A DNA stretch of 35,024 nt from Chromera velia (lineage: Eukaryota; Sar; Chromeraceae). This document shows positions 10,515-21,337 of this stretch, in pieces (position 1 is the first letter of the stretch; every line of letters starts with the position of its first letter). Both the position numbers and the translations under genes were made by a program. The DNA lies in contig JAHBMJ010001145.1 of the NCBI GenBank assembly GCA_018398765.1, positions 1-35,024 on the forward strand. The letters run 5' to 3'. A model generated the notes under the pieces. The model searched no databases. It was not told where the DNA came from and worked only from the letters and a program-made list of their open reading frames with translations.

Positions 10515-10605
10515 CATGGGGGAAGGGGGAGAAGGGGGGACAATGGGGAAGGGGGGAGAGGGAGGGAAAGGGGGGGAAAGAGGGGGAGAGGGGGGTTGCT
10601 TCAGG
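10515..10605 (+). repeat. G-rich tract with G-quadruplex potential
   Basis: Many runs of three to seven G are separated by short A-containing spacers on the plus strand, giving far more than the four G-runs needed for a quadruplex. Confidence 0.7.
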
Positions 10606-10912
10606 GTTTAGGGGGCGAATCGAATTGAGGCTGGCCGAGAGCATGTGAAGTACTAGCGACTGAGTATGACTGGAGCGTCTTTTGTTCGGAGTTGAGAGTT
10701 CATGTGTTAAAAGGAGCAGTAAGGGGATAAAACGGGACAGAAAGAAGAGGCAAAATAGAAAAAGACCAGCGGGGCAATCTGCAATATGTCCGGTCCCTTC
10801 CCTCCCTCCCTTTATGCAGCCACTAACATGCGCGAAATGCATTTGTGCTTGACGAGATGGCCGAGCCCTTCTGTTAATGAGAACTCGAAGTCGATTGCCT
10901 ACCCCTACGTCA

Positions 10913-11140
10913 GGTACATTGAGATATGGGCAGACTCTGAGGACTGCTTGATTGCCGCCGCCATGCGTTTATGCCTGCGCGTGCCCACGACTGCCTGGGA
11001 CCGCCCTTGCGCCCCTGTACTGAACTTGGGGGAAGGATTGAGCTCATTGTAAAGCTGGGCGTCAAAAAAGCGGACTGCAAGCATGACAAGTCGAGCGCCA
11101 CACGTGCCGCGCATTTGGAACTTCTGGAATTCCCTTTGGA
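10913..11140 (+). pseudogene. Possible decayed C-terminus of a retrotransposon reverse transcriptase
   Basis: One frame gives AAAMRLCLRVPTTAWDRPC. After a frame change near 11050, another gives ADCKHDKSSATRAAHLELLE. The order Leu/Arg-rich segment, Pro, Trp, Cys, then Cys-Lys-His and Thr-Arg, resembles the Cys/His tail found after the RT domain in several non-LTR elements. The match is short, broken by a frameshift and made by eye, so confidence is low. Confidence 0.25.
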
Positions 11141-11491
11141 AGAGTGACCTTTCTTCGCTCGCGGCTTCTCTTGGCTTTGTTTTGCACGTGGCTTGGGAGT
11201 CAGACCCCTTGTGTTGCTGAGAGCACGAACGCACGAGGGGGCACTTTCATTTATTGTTTCCTTCTCGTTTCCTTCTGCTGTTTTAAAACATTTCGGGTTA
11301 TGCCTAGTTTCCTCCTTTGAGAAAAAAAGACTAGACAAGGCGGAGAGAGAATGAGTAGAGGAAGAGCAAAGAGAGAAGAAATTTTGAAAGAGATGTCTGT
11401 TAAACGAGAAAAAAAAAAAAAGAGAAAAAGCAAGGGGACAGCCCGTACATATCTTGGTGTCCGTTCTACATCTTCTCCCTGCAGGGGGATT

Positions 11492-11626
11492 TGTGGAGTC
11501 CTACCTTGTAGCGCTGCCCTCTGGACCCTCGTATGCACTGTATCTGAATGAGCCTGCATGCCGACGCCAGGGCCTGAGGCTCCGCCGCCACGCTTAAAAG
11601 TTTACTTCGTACGTGTCGCACGGATC
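11492..11626. repeat. Repeat A, truncated copy (first about 130 bp)
   Basis: It starts with the same TGTGGAGTCCTACCTTGTAG as copy 1 and matches through TTCGTACGTGTCGCAC. It then stops where the longer copy 2 begins, so two left ends lie in tandem. Confidence 0.8.
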
Positions 11627-12499
11627 TGTGGAGTCGTACTCTGTAGCGCCGCCCTCTGAACCCTCGCATGCGCTGTATCTGAATGAGCCCGCGTGCCGAC
11701 GCCAGGCTCTGCTGCCACGCTTTGCTTTGTATGTATCGCACGCGTCAATCAAAGTTGTTGGAGTCGAATGTGACCTTCGCATTCAAACAATATGTCACTT
11801 GAGCAACGGATAGCATTGTTTGAGTCTGATGTTTGTTTGTCACAGATCAAGAGAGCTCTAGAGTCTGAGAGAAAGGAATGAGCAGAAAGTTTCACCGTGC
11901 TTGATAGAATGAATCCAGCCGATTAGAATATCAGATTGCGCTAGAACTTAAACTGATGTAGGGATAAACCTTCTGTAAACTGTTGCCTAACTGAGTGTTG
12001 CTCACATTCTTTCTCTAGTAGATCTTCCTAAGGTTCTTATCCTCGCTTTACCTTCTGTCTGGACGCCATAAGGTAGCCAGACAGGAGGGACAAAGCATTG
12101 TGGTGAACGCTCAGCTCGATGAGTCTCGACTCTCGTTTACCTTCTGTGATAGAGATCAGACCTGTCCTTTTGCGCAACAGTTGAAAGCTGATTGCAACGA
12201 TACGGGCGCGGTCAGGCAAAGACCGTGAGTGGGGGAATTCAGCGTCCCCTTGCATCCCAAGCTGCCTAGAATCCTCTTTTGGAGATCTCTTTAGAGTCTG
12301 ATCCTGGACTTTGCCTTTGTTCTTAGGTGGAGAGCCCGAAGATCGTTCGAGGTTGCCAAAGCCGATGGTGGAGACGTTGCTTGGTGTTGTTCAGGACTTT
12401 GAGGAGCCTGATTTCATTGAGAATACCGCTTACGAGCAGATCGCAATCCAAATGGCCAGTAGAGTGCTTTTCTTACCTTTTGATTCTACAACTGTCTCC
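11627..12499. repeat. Dispersed repeat A, copy 2
   Basis: It starts TGTGGAGTCGTACTCTGTAG and follows copy 1 (9029-9900) in the same orientation to ACAACTGTCTCC. The homology then breaks and a (TA)n run with the terminal-repeat unit at 12522 follows. Confidence 0.85.
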
Positions 12500-12521
12500 C
12501 CCCCTATATATATATATATAT

Positions 12522-12778
12522 TGTATATAGGGAGTAAGCGGTTGCTATAGACGTATAGAGAATATATAAGTGTACCCGAGTCCATGGACTGTCAGTTCAG
12601 GCTAGAAGAAACAGACCGCTTCATGAGGCCAAAGAGGAATGAATGGATACATTTCGTCTCCGCAAATAGAAATAGATGCCGTGGCCCCCGCCCGTACAGG
12701 CACAAACGGGATAGCCAGGACGGACATGCCGAGACCAACGTAAGGTCCATGTGAGACGCAATACAGCGGTACGCAACA
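12522..12778. repeat. Repeat B, left copy (LTR-like, TG...CA ends)
   Basis: This 257-bp direct repeat is near-identical to 13949-14214. It begins TGTATATAGGGAGTAAGCGG and ends CGGTACGCAACA. Most differences between the copies are transitions. Confidence 0.8.
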
Positions 12779-13948
12779 TAGATTCCCTTTTCTTTTCCCC
12801 TTTCTTCTGATTAGTCCTCCTCTCTGTGTCTAACGTAAGTGTTAATATACTCAGGTCACATAGACAAAGCAACAAGGCCATTCACGAGATCAAAATGAAG
12901 GCGGTCGGCCATTGCATCCTCCCCCTACCCTCTCTACTGCTTCTTAACCACCAGCCAGCGGGGTGAGCGGAAACGCCTTCCATTAGCAAGTGTGAGAGGA
13001 AATGAGAGAAGAGAGATACAGTGACGGAAAAAACAAGGACATGCTTGTACGTTGTGCCCATTTAGGTGTATGGAGGTATGTCTAAGAGCAAGGACAACAG
13101 AGAAAAGAGGAGCATTGAGTGTGGAAAAAGAGATAATCCAGAGAGACAGACAAAGTGTCATGTGCTTCTTTTTTTCTTTGTACTCTCCTCCGTCAATCCA
13201 AGTGAAAGAGTAAACGTCGTTGCCGCGATCAGATAGGGTAACAAGGTAAAGGATTGAAGTAGGACTGGTATGCCACCACCTCACATTTTTTTCTAGCCAA
13301 CAAAAAAAAGAGACGAAGGATACGTTTCGCTTACTTCTCTGGAATTGCCAGAGGAGGAATGACATGCACAGACACAAACAATACCCGACAAGACCAAAAA
13401 GAAACCTGCCTGTCACAGATAAATACAAAAAGATTCGTTTAGTGGAAGGAGGCACATCATCGCAGAGAAAAATCTTGTTGGTCTGGTCAGGGTAGAGACG
13501 GAAAAGTTGTCAGGGTGATCAAGAACGTCAGTCATATTTGTGGCCAAAATCTCCAGGCAGTGCCAGGCAGGTCCTCCAAGTGGTCATCAGTGATGGACGT
13601 CGACTAAAACTAGTTGGTCGAAAGGCATAAACCCACGTCAGGCTCATCCAGATCGATCCACATCGGAAAGGACAAAGACAGATAAGAGGCAATTGCAGGA
13701 ACAGATGGAGATGGCAGGCCAAAGTCTCAATAGTAAAATCATCCTCAGTGCTTACCGTACTCCCCTTTGCGACATCAAGAATTGGAGGACCAAATTTTAG
13801 TAGTGGCTAGCGATGGTAAGAACATAAACAAAAGGCTCAAGCAGGTCTAAAAAAAAATCATACCAACAGCCTCCCTGAGGTGTGAAGGCAAAACCAAAAG
13901 ATTCAGATTTTATTTCCCTGAATCGATTTCAAGCTCTGGTTACCATGT

Positions 13949-14209
13949 TGTATACAGGGAGTAAGCGGTTGCTATAGATGTACAGAGAATATCTAGGTAC
14001 ACCCGAGTCCATGGACTATCAGTTCAGGCTAGAAGAAACAGACCGCTTCATGAGGCCAGAGAGGAATGAATGGATACATTTCGCCTCCGCAAATGGAAAT
14101 AGATGCCGTAGCCCCCGCCCGTACAGGCATGAACGGGAGTTACGGGACAGCCAGGACGGACATGCCGAGACCAACGCAAGGTCTATGCGAGACGCAATAC
14201 AGCGGCACG

Positions 14210-14214
<5 letters not shown>
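13949..14214. repeat. Repeat B, right copy (LTR-like, TG...CA ends)
   Basis: It begins TGTATACAGGGAGTAAGCGG and ends CGGCACGCAACA. It carries a few extra bases (GAGTTACG) relative to the left copy and is followed directly by a (TA)n run. Confidence 0.8.
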
Positions 14215-14245
<31 letters not shown>

Positions 14246-14304
14246 TCCGGACATAAATCGTAATCTATATATATATATATATATTAATATAATCCATATA
14301 TATG

Positions 14305-14352
<48 letters not shown>
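14215..14352. repeat. (TA)n and (GA)n microsatellites
   Basis: Three TA runs (about 14215-14239, 14264-14284 and 14297-14329) are followed by a GA run to about 14352. Confidence 0.9.
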
Positions 14353-16100
14353 CGGCGGGCAAAACCCGAAACATCAATGCTATGCTCTATAGATATATAA
14401 GAACTATAGAATAAGATAGAATAAGAAGCGGGAAGGCCTAGTGCGGAACCTATGAATCAATCAATTATGATACGTAAACTCTGGAACATACTGGAACACA
14501 TTCGATTTTACTCAATTCTAGTAGATTCTGGTCTTCTGGATTGGGTTATGGTTCTAGTTGCGGTTATGCAAAATTTGTATTACTATGATCAGTACAACTC
14601 TCAATGCAATGCAGTGCGATCGACATGAAGAAGCATGCAGTCTGTCTTCTTCATACAAACCATTCAAATACAGCCAGCCAGTCAGAGAGAGGGCGGAAGA
14701 AGGAGACATGTATCAGAACAGGGAAAAGGCTACCACTAGAGAACACACAGAAAGCGACAAACGGATATGCAGTTGCTGAATTATTCGCGAATGCACTCTC
14801 CCCCCCCTTTTCTCTCTCTCACACACGCGCGCGCGGGCACGCATGCGCATACAGACAGATGCACACACACGAGAGATACGAGAAAAAAGGGCGCAAATGA
14901 AATGGTCGGCCGGCGGAACCCGCGGGCGGGCTCCCTCCCTCCCTTCCTCCCTCCCTGTCTTTCTGTCACGCACATGACGCCCGCATTCATGCCAACGCGA
15001 CGCACATGCATGGATAGATTTCATTTTGGGATGAAAGGCAGACTGACGGTTCGAGGGTTGATGGGAGTGGAAAAGTATGTCTGGTTGACTTTCTTGAGAG
15101 GGTGGATGGATGCATGATATGATTTCCGTTTGCTAATGGCGGGCCGAGACGTTTTTTCTGCATATCAAGAGAGGAGAAGACGAGACGAGAGGAAACAAAA
15201 AAAAAGCATCGGCTTTTCCTCATTTGGTTTCCTTTCAGGTGATCGATCGAAGCCCGACTCTTCCTTTTTGGCTTTCTTTCTGACTTTCTCTCTCCTCCGG
15301 TCTCCTCCCCCTGAATCGCCATCCGTCCCACCGCCTCTCCTCTTCTCTGTTTGCCCTCTCCTCTTTCAGACCGTTGCAAAAGAAGAATGATCACGCGAAA
15401 CAAAAAAATGAAACACCCCAAAAATCCTCTTTCACACACAGAGAGAGAAAAAGAACCCGACTGTCGTCCCATGCAACACGGGACACACAAGAGAAAGAAA
15501 CACGCATGCCTACACGTACACACACACACACCCACACACGCACGCACACAGAGAGAGACGGAATCACATGGCAGTGCCAACGCGCCTCAGTTGCTTGGAG
15601 ACGCCGTTAGCAGCTGCAGAGAGACAGAGCAACAGGCAAACGACATAAGGGAAGGGAGGAACAAGAAAAGTCAAAAGGATGATGAAACTTTCATCCAAAC
15701 TCATTGATCAGCAAAACAACAGACACATGAAGATGGGTCAACACAGACAGACTGGAGAGAAAAAACAAAGGCCGCGACTGAATGCAACTGCTGTGTTCCC
15801 TCTCTCTCGTCTTTCCTCTATTGCTTTGCCTTCACTCTCTCATAGTGGCGCCCTTCACATCTTGCTCGTTCCTTTTCTTGGTTCCACGGCTTTTCTTCAT
15901 ACGAGTGCGGCTGTGCGCATACGACTGCAACGCCACAATCAGAGATGCGCAGGGACACAGACACTGGTAGAGAGAGCAACAGACCAACCAACCAACCCAC
16001 ACGACCTGATTGATGCAGGGGATACGGGAGTCTCTACATACATTCATTTCATCTATGTAGCATCCATCGCACAGATATAGATCAGAGCTGACCGACCGAC
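14353..16100. other. Gene-free stretch 3' of the kinase remnant
   Basis: No supported exon is seen. Short (CA)n runs occur near 14821-14870 and 15519-15550. Open frames here are short, low in complexity and unlike any family I know. Further 3' exons of the minus-strand remnant at 16101 could be hidden here. Confidence 0.4.
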
Positions 16101-16237
16101 CCGAGTTGCTCCTCCTGTTGACCTCCTCCAATGTAGAGATCCTTCTGATCAGTTGATCAGCGGAACTTCTCTCAGGAGGAGACGGGTGGAGCATCTTCCT
16201 CAACACCCCCACGGCGTCTGCCGTCTCCCCGAGGCTC

Positions 16238-16272
16238 AGTCTCTGGAGGGTCCTGTTGATCCAAACCTGCAT
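16238..16272. repeat. 35-bp direct repeat, unit 1 (covers the exon B acceptor)
   Basis: AGTCTCTGGAGGGTCCTGTT plus 15 more bases recur exactly at 16355-16389. The unit spans the start of exon B and its splice acceptor on the minus strand. Confidence 0.9.
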
Positions 16273-16354
16273 TTACTTAATTTCATACAGAATGAAATAA
16301 TAATATACTCATACATACTCATACATACAGAATGAAATAATAATAATAATAAAA

Positions 16355-16389
16355 AGTCTCTGGAGGGTCCTGTTGATCCAAACCTGCAT
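16355..16389. repeat. 35-bp direct repeat, unit 2 (duplicated acceptor)
   Basis: This is an exact copy of 16238-16272, placed 117 bases upstream in the minus-strand direction. Between the units, ATACAGAATGAAATAATAAT is itself repeated (near 16285 and 16324). Splicing to this acceptor would reach TGA soon after the copied 11 codons. Confidence 0.9.
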
Positions 16390-17163
16390 ACTTACCATGA
16401 CGAGAGAGAACAGTCAAGAAAAAGAAAGAAGAGCGGTACTTCGCAACTTCAACAAAGTCCGGAAAGAAAACTTCTGCCATTTTTCTCATCTGACAGCGCT
16501 CAATGTACGACAACAAACAGAGGCACACAGACCGACAGAGAGAGACATGCAAGCAAACCGACAGAAAGACAAGAAAGTCAAACATACAGATAGATTATAT
16601 GGTTTCCTTCTTTCTCCTTCCATTCATTCATTCATTCACTACATCCACTTTGTTTTCCAGGAAACAGACAGAAGGAGAGAAAGGCAGCCGACCTCTCTCT
16701 CCTCCCTCCTCGAGAACAAAGGAATCGCCTCGTTGCAGAGCAACTCAAGTGCCACCAAACCCAGAGAGAAGATGCGGGCCTGCACCGACAACAATAAAGA
16801 AGAGAGGGTGGCCGATGTACTGTCAGCATCGAGAATTTATGCGTGTACATTCATGCAGGTAGGTGTCTATTTTCTCTCTTTCATCCTCGATGCCTGCAGA
16901 AAAACTCACAGAAAAAAAAAAAAGAAAGAAGAGTATGAATGATGTCAGATAGAACAGGGAGGGGCGAAAATGAAAGGAAGACGAGCACGGAACAGCCGAT
17001 TGTGAGAACAGAGCACTGTGCGTGATAAAATACGAACACCCCCAACTGGCTCTGCTATCTAGTGTCCAAGTTGTCCCCACAACCCCCCCCACAACTTCTG
17101 TAACGATGACCAATCCAACTCCATTCATTCGAAGCACCACAAAGAAAGAAAGACAGCACCCAA

Positions 17164-18063
17164 CTAACAGACCCGTTTGATGTCCAAACCGGACCCCTGA
17201 CCCTCTCCGCCCCCTCTCGTCATTGGACAGTCCTCTTCCCCCTTTCCTTCCTCTTCCTTTTCCTCTTCCTCTGCCTGCATCTCCTCAGGAGACAGATAGA
17301 CTCCGCGTCTGCACTGCCTGATCTGCTCGAGAAGGATGAGGGGGCCCTCCACGGCATCTCCTCCCGTCTCTCCGTCTCCGCCCCCTCTTGCTGCAGCCGC
17401 TTTTCTGGAGGAGGACTGCTCTCCATCTGTCTGTCCCTGCTGATCTCCCTGACTTGCTGTCCCTCCAGCGAGTTCTTTCATGAAGACACCACAAGGGTGC
17501 TTCAGTCTGTATTCAGGCAGGCCACGTGCACCCCCCTCTCCCTCGTCCTCTCTGCCTTCAGAAGGGAATCCGAGAGAGTCAACGCAGGCAGACGCGATGG
17601 AGCAGGAAGCTGAGGAGGAGGATGCAGTCGCGTTCCTCGTCTCCCGTCTGTCAAACACCACAGTGCCTGCAGGAACAGGAAGGGAAAAAGAAGAGAGCGA
17701 AGAAAGAGGGACATCAACAACAGAAAAAAAAGTCCACGACAGCCGGGGTGCTTGCGTTTTCTGTATCTTCGCTTCTTCATTTCAAATACCCCTGCAGAGA
17801 AGACCAGCGCAAAAAAAAAATCGCACAAAAACAACAGAAAGGGCAAGCGATAGACAGTCATTTTGACAAAGCAATTGACGATGTCCTAGTGTGGACACAT
17901 GTCTGTCTGCATGTATGCATCTATGCATACCCGCTCGCAACGAGAGAAGTAAAGAAAAGCAAACACGGAGGGACCCACCGGGGTGGAGTTCTAGTCTGCT
18001 GAGTGTCTCCTCACTCAACGTCTGGATGTCCTTCAGGACACTTTTCAGGACCCTACCCAGAAT

Positions 18064-18099
<36 letters not shown>

Positions 18100-18105
18100 A
18101 CACAC

Positions 18106-18150
<45 letters not shown>

Positions 18151-20204
18151 TGAGCTGCATTTTCTCCTTTTTCCTTTCAAAATGCATTGTCCTCTCTCCT
18201 CACTGAAATCAGGAAGACGCCTAAAAAACACACAGTGAAGCCACACAGAACGACGCACACATACGGACACATGCATACACGACCCAAATTGCTTGTTTTT
18301 CGGTACGCCCTCCACCTGCCTTCTCCCAGTCCCCGTTCATCTCTCGCTCTCACCTTTGGGGAAACGGAAGAGCGCCGCTTTCTCTGCTCATCCATCCGCA
18401 CAGCCAGCGAATTTCTCCACACTGCAAGCAAAGAAAAAGGTAGGGGATTGAGAGCAGCTAAGCATTTCAAACGGGCACCTAAAATTTTGCAGAAACTTTT
18501 TTTTTCACACGACAAACCGAAAACGAAGTAGAGACAGTCACGAGGGCATTTGGCTGAAGACAACGAACACCCTGCAGGAGGACTTTTTTCGTATGCTTTG
18601 TCCCACAATCGTAGAAACACAACATGCATTGACGCCTTCCTGTGGTATTGGAAGCTGCCATGCAAGGAAATGTTCTGGTGGTGCCTGTCTGTCAAACTTC
18701 ACTCACTCACTCAGTCAGTCAGTCAGCCAGTCAGTCAGTCCTTCACTCAGTCAGTCAGTCAGTCCTTCGCTCAGTCAGTCACTCACTGACGTTGAACTGC
18801 CTCGACCACCTGTCTCGCGGTGGGGCGCGCGTCTGGGTTGGCAGAGACCATTTGCAGAATCTGCGCGCGGGAGTGAAGGGGAGATGAGGGCGTACAGTGA
18901 TCACGTGTGCAATCAATCCATAGCAGTACATGGATGGACATGGCTGTCTACTGTTGGGGCGGAGCGAAGGGCAGTGACGGAGCGGGAGGTGACGTCACAT
19001 GCGACAGGGAGGCTGAGGGGGGTCGAGGAAGAGGAGAGGACAGGTCATCAAAAAGAAAAACAAAAGGGGAAATGGAGACAGAATGTATGCTTACTCATTT
19101 ACTTTTTTACTGTCCCGATGAGGAAGGAGCTCCGGACATCTGGTCCACCTGAAGAGATCCGATGGTCAGAAAAGCTGACTGACTGACTGACTGACTGACT
19201 GACAAGGAGCGAGAGAGACCCTCCAGGTGCGTCTTCTGGAGGAAGGAGCTGGCCCAGACACACCGGCACGATGTCTTCACCATAGTCCTCGGGAGTGTGC
19301 CCTCTGAGGGCGTGGTAGAGGTCAGACCGTCTCACGTTCCCGCAGATCTGCACATAGACGTGCACAGAAAGGGAGAGAGACAGAGGGAGGCGGAGGGAGG
19401 GCAGAGGCAGATGAAAGACGGATGGGACTGAGAAGACGAGAATGTGCCTGTCCCTTTCCCCCCCTCTCTTTCTGTGCTCGCGTGATTGATCAAATGGCGG
19501 AAGGACCCTCGAAGGAAACAAACACGGAAAAAGTCGAAGGAAGGCAGGGAGGTCAACGAAAAAGAGCACGAGTGGACAAGTCATCGTACACAAACAGAAA
19601 CACAGAGAAAATGTAAGGCACACCGACAAAGAACAAACAGACAGAAAGAGAGACAGACAGACCAAATCGGTTTCCAAAGGAGATTTCGGTGCCGGAATCC
19701 CGGAGGCGCACTCGAACGCCGTCACCCCGAAGGAAAAGATGTCCGCCTGCAATCAATCAAGGAGACGGAGACCAACACGAACAAAAACAAAGGCATACAC
19801 GCAGATATGATCAATTCTACATGCGGACGCAGACAGACATTCCCTGGCATTTCTGTAACGGAGAAAGAAGAGCACATGCCAACCGTGTGGGAGGCAGAAA
19901 ATAAAAAGAGAAGCATCCTCTCTTCCTACCTGGTGGTGGTCACTGCACTGATTCTTCATCTTCTCAGGTGCCAGGTATCTCACGTCTCCTGAACCGTTGC
20001 CCCCCCCGTCGCCCCCCGGCCCTCCGTTCATGGGGCTATCAGCCAAAGAAGCCAGGGGACTCCCTGCAAAGCTCCCTGTGTGGGTGAGTGCCCTGGCAGA
20101 GGAGGAGAAGGCAGAGGACGCATGGCTCCTCTGGCGGACAGCAAGGCCCAAATCCCCAATTTTCCACTCGTTGCGATTGCCCCTCTCAAATCTGAAGATG
20201 TTCT

Positions 20205-20240
<36 letters not shown>

Positions 20241-21303
20241 ACATGGACACACAGAGAGAGGAGAATAAGCAGGAGTGGGTGTTGGGAACGCAACCAGATA
20301 AGAATGAGGCGGCAGAAAGAGAACAACGGAACGAAAGAGTGAAAACAGAAGGGCAGCAATGCAATCCAAGGACGTGCATCCATAGAGCTTTCTTGCAGCA
20401 CCAGCAGGGACCTTGCATGCCCTCTTTATGAGAAGGCACGACAATAACAATCCTTTATGCACTCTCTCAAACAACCTAATCGACCCACCGACCGACGTAC
20501 TAACCGACCAGGTTTGATGTCACAGTGGGCCACCCCCTGCATGTCGAGAACCCTCAGAGCTTCTCCGATGTCCTCCACGAGGAACGAGACCTCCTGCATC
20601 CAGACAGACAGACACACACACACACACACATTCATACATACAGACAGACTACATGGTTTCTTTCCCTCCTCTTCTTCATGAACATAACAGACAGACTATA
20701 TCGTCCTTTCTTTCCTTTTCTCTTCGACAGACAGACAGACAGATTCACATTGTGCAGAGGGAAGGAGGAATGGAGGGAGGAAGGGGAGGGAGGAGGTGGC
20801 CCACCCCTGTATTAGAACAGAGTTCTTGTGTATCTCCGTCTTACGCATTTCGTCAAATTCGTTCTGTGCGGGTGACGTGGATGGACGCACCCATCCTCCC
20901 TCCCTCCCCTCCCGCCAACCACACACTGGAATTACGAGTTTCGTTGTTCGAACCTTACCACCATCAACCCAATCCTTCCCGGAACGAATCCATCCATCCG
21001 TTTGGTCAGAGGAGGAGACGGTGGAAGAAAGGAGAGAAGGCAGGCGCCATGCGAGAGACTACGAGAGGAAAGGAAAATCTCTCACGGATCCCAGAGAGAG
21101 AGAGAGAGAGAGAGAGTAATTTGCATGGTGGGGCCAGGCCGACGTACCTCCACAGAAAGAGAGTGAGTGGGTTTGCGGCTGTCAAGAAAATCCTGGAGGG
21201 TCCCCTCCTTGCAGAATTGCATTTTCAGGTACATGTATCCATCTGCACAGACCCCCCCNNNNNNNNNNNNNNNNNNNNNNNNNNNNNNNNNNNNNNNNCC
21301 ACC

Positions 21304-21337
<34 letters not shown>

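Larger units (their letters stand above)
9901..11491. other. Spacer between repeat A copies, no gene called
   Basis: It contains a very G-rich tract at about 10515-10605 and a possible reverse-transcriptase tail remnant at about 10913-11140, described in their own entries. The longest frame here (minus, 10282-10842) is a low-complexity Pro/Ser/Leu artefact of the G-rich tract. Confidence 0.5.
12522..14214. mobile_element. Putative non-autonomous element bounded by 260-bp direct terminal repeats
   Basis: The two repeat B copies have TG...CA ends in direct orientation and enclose about 1.17 kb with no gag or pol frame. The bases next to the outer ends are TATAT on both sides (12517-12521 and 14215-14219), as expected for a 5-bp target duplication. 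Both flanks are (TA)n, however, so this is weak evidence. No primer-binding site is evident after the left copy (TAGATTCCC) and no polypurine tract before the right one. A TRIM-like LTR element fits best. Two unrelated insertions of a 260-bp repeat is the alternative. It sits at the broken right edge of repeat A copy 2. Confidence 0.5.
16101..16779 (-). pseudogene. Protein-kinase C-lobe remnant (subdomains IX-XI only)
   Basis: Two minus-strand exons join in phase 0. Exon A, 16779-16693, encodes ARIFSLGLVALELLCNEAIP. Exon B, 16266 to about 16101, encodes RTLQRLSLGETADAV and then LRKMLHPSPPERSSADQLI. These match kinase subdomain IX (normally xADIFSLG) and subdomain XI (ML-P-P--RP-A--L). The invariant Asp of subdomain IX is Arg here. 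No N-lobe, catalytic loop or DFG exon fits in the 400 bases upstream, because the Wee1-like gene ends at 17164. Exon A starts at exactly the same phase and motif position as exon 6 of that neighbour, so it looks like a partial tandem duplicate. The lower end of exon B (donor GTCGGTCGG) is tentative. It could instead be alternative 3' exons of the neighbour. Confidence 0.6.

Noticed and set aside
10282-10842. Minus-strand 186-codon frame
   Set aside because: It is Pro/Ser/Leu low complexity caused by the G-rich tract, with no domain or splice support.
12934-13455. Minus-strand 173-codon frame inside the terminal-repeat unit
   Set aside because: The composition is hydrophobic without any motif, and nothing resembles gag, protease or RT. 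I do not call it a gene.
14767-15710. Several frames of 80-200 codons on both strands
   Set aside because: They are rich in His/Thr/Arg from CA repeats, overlap on both strands, have no motif and have no phase-consistent splice partner.
18781-18791. Classical donor GTGAGT at 18786 for exon 8 of the Wee1-like gene
   Set aside because: Using it puts exon 9 in a frame that hits TGA. The GTCAGT donor four bases earlier keeps the frame open.
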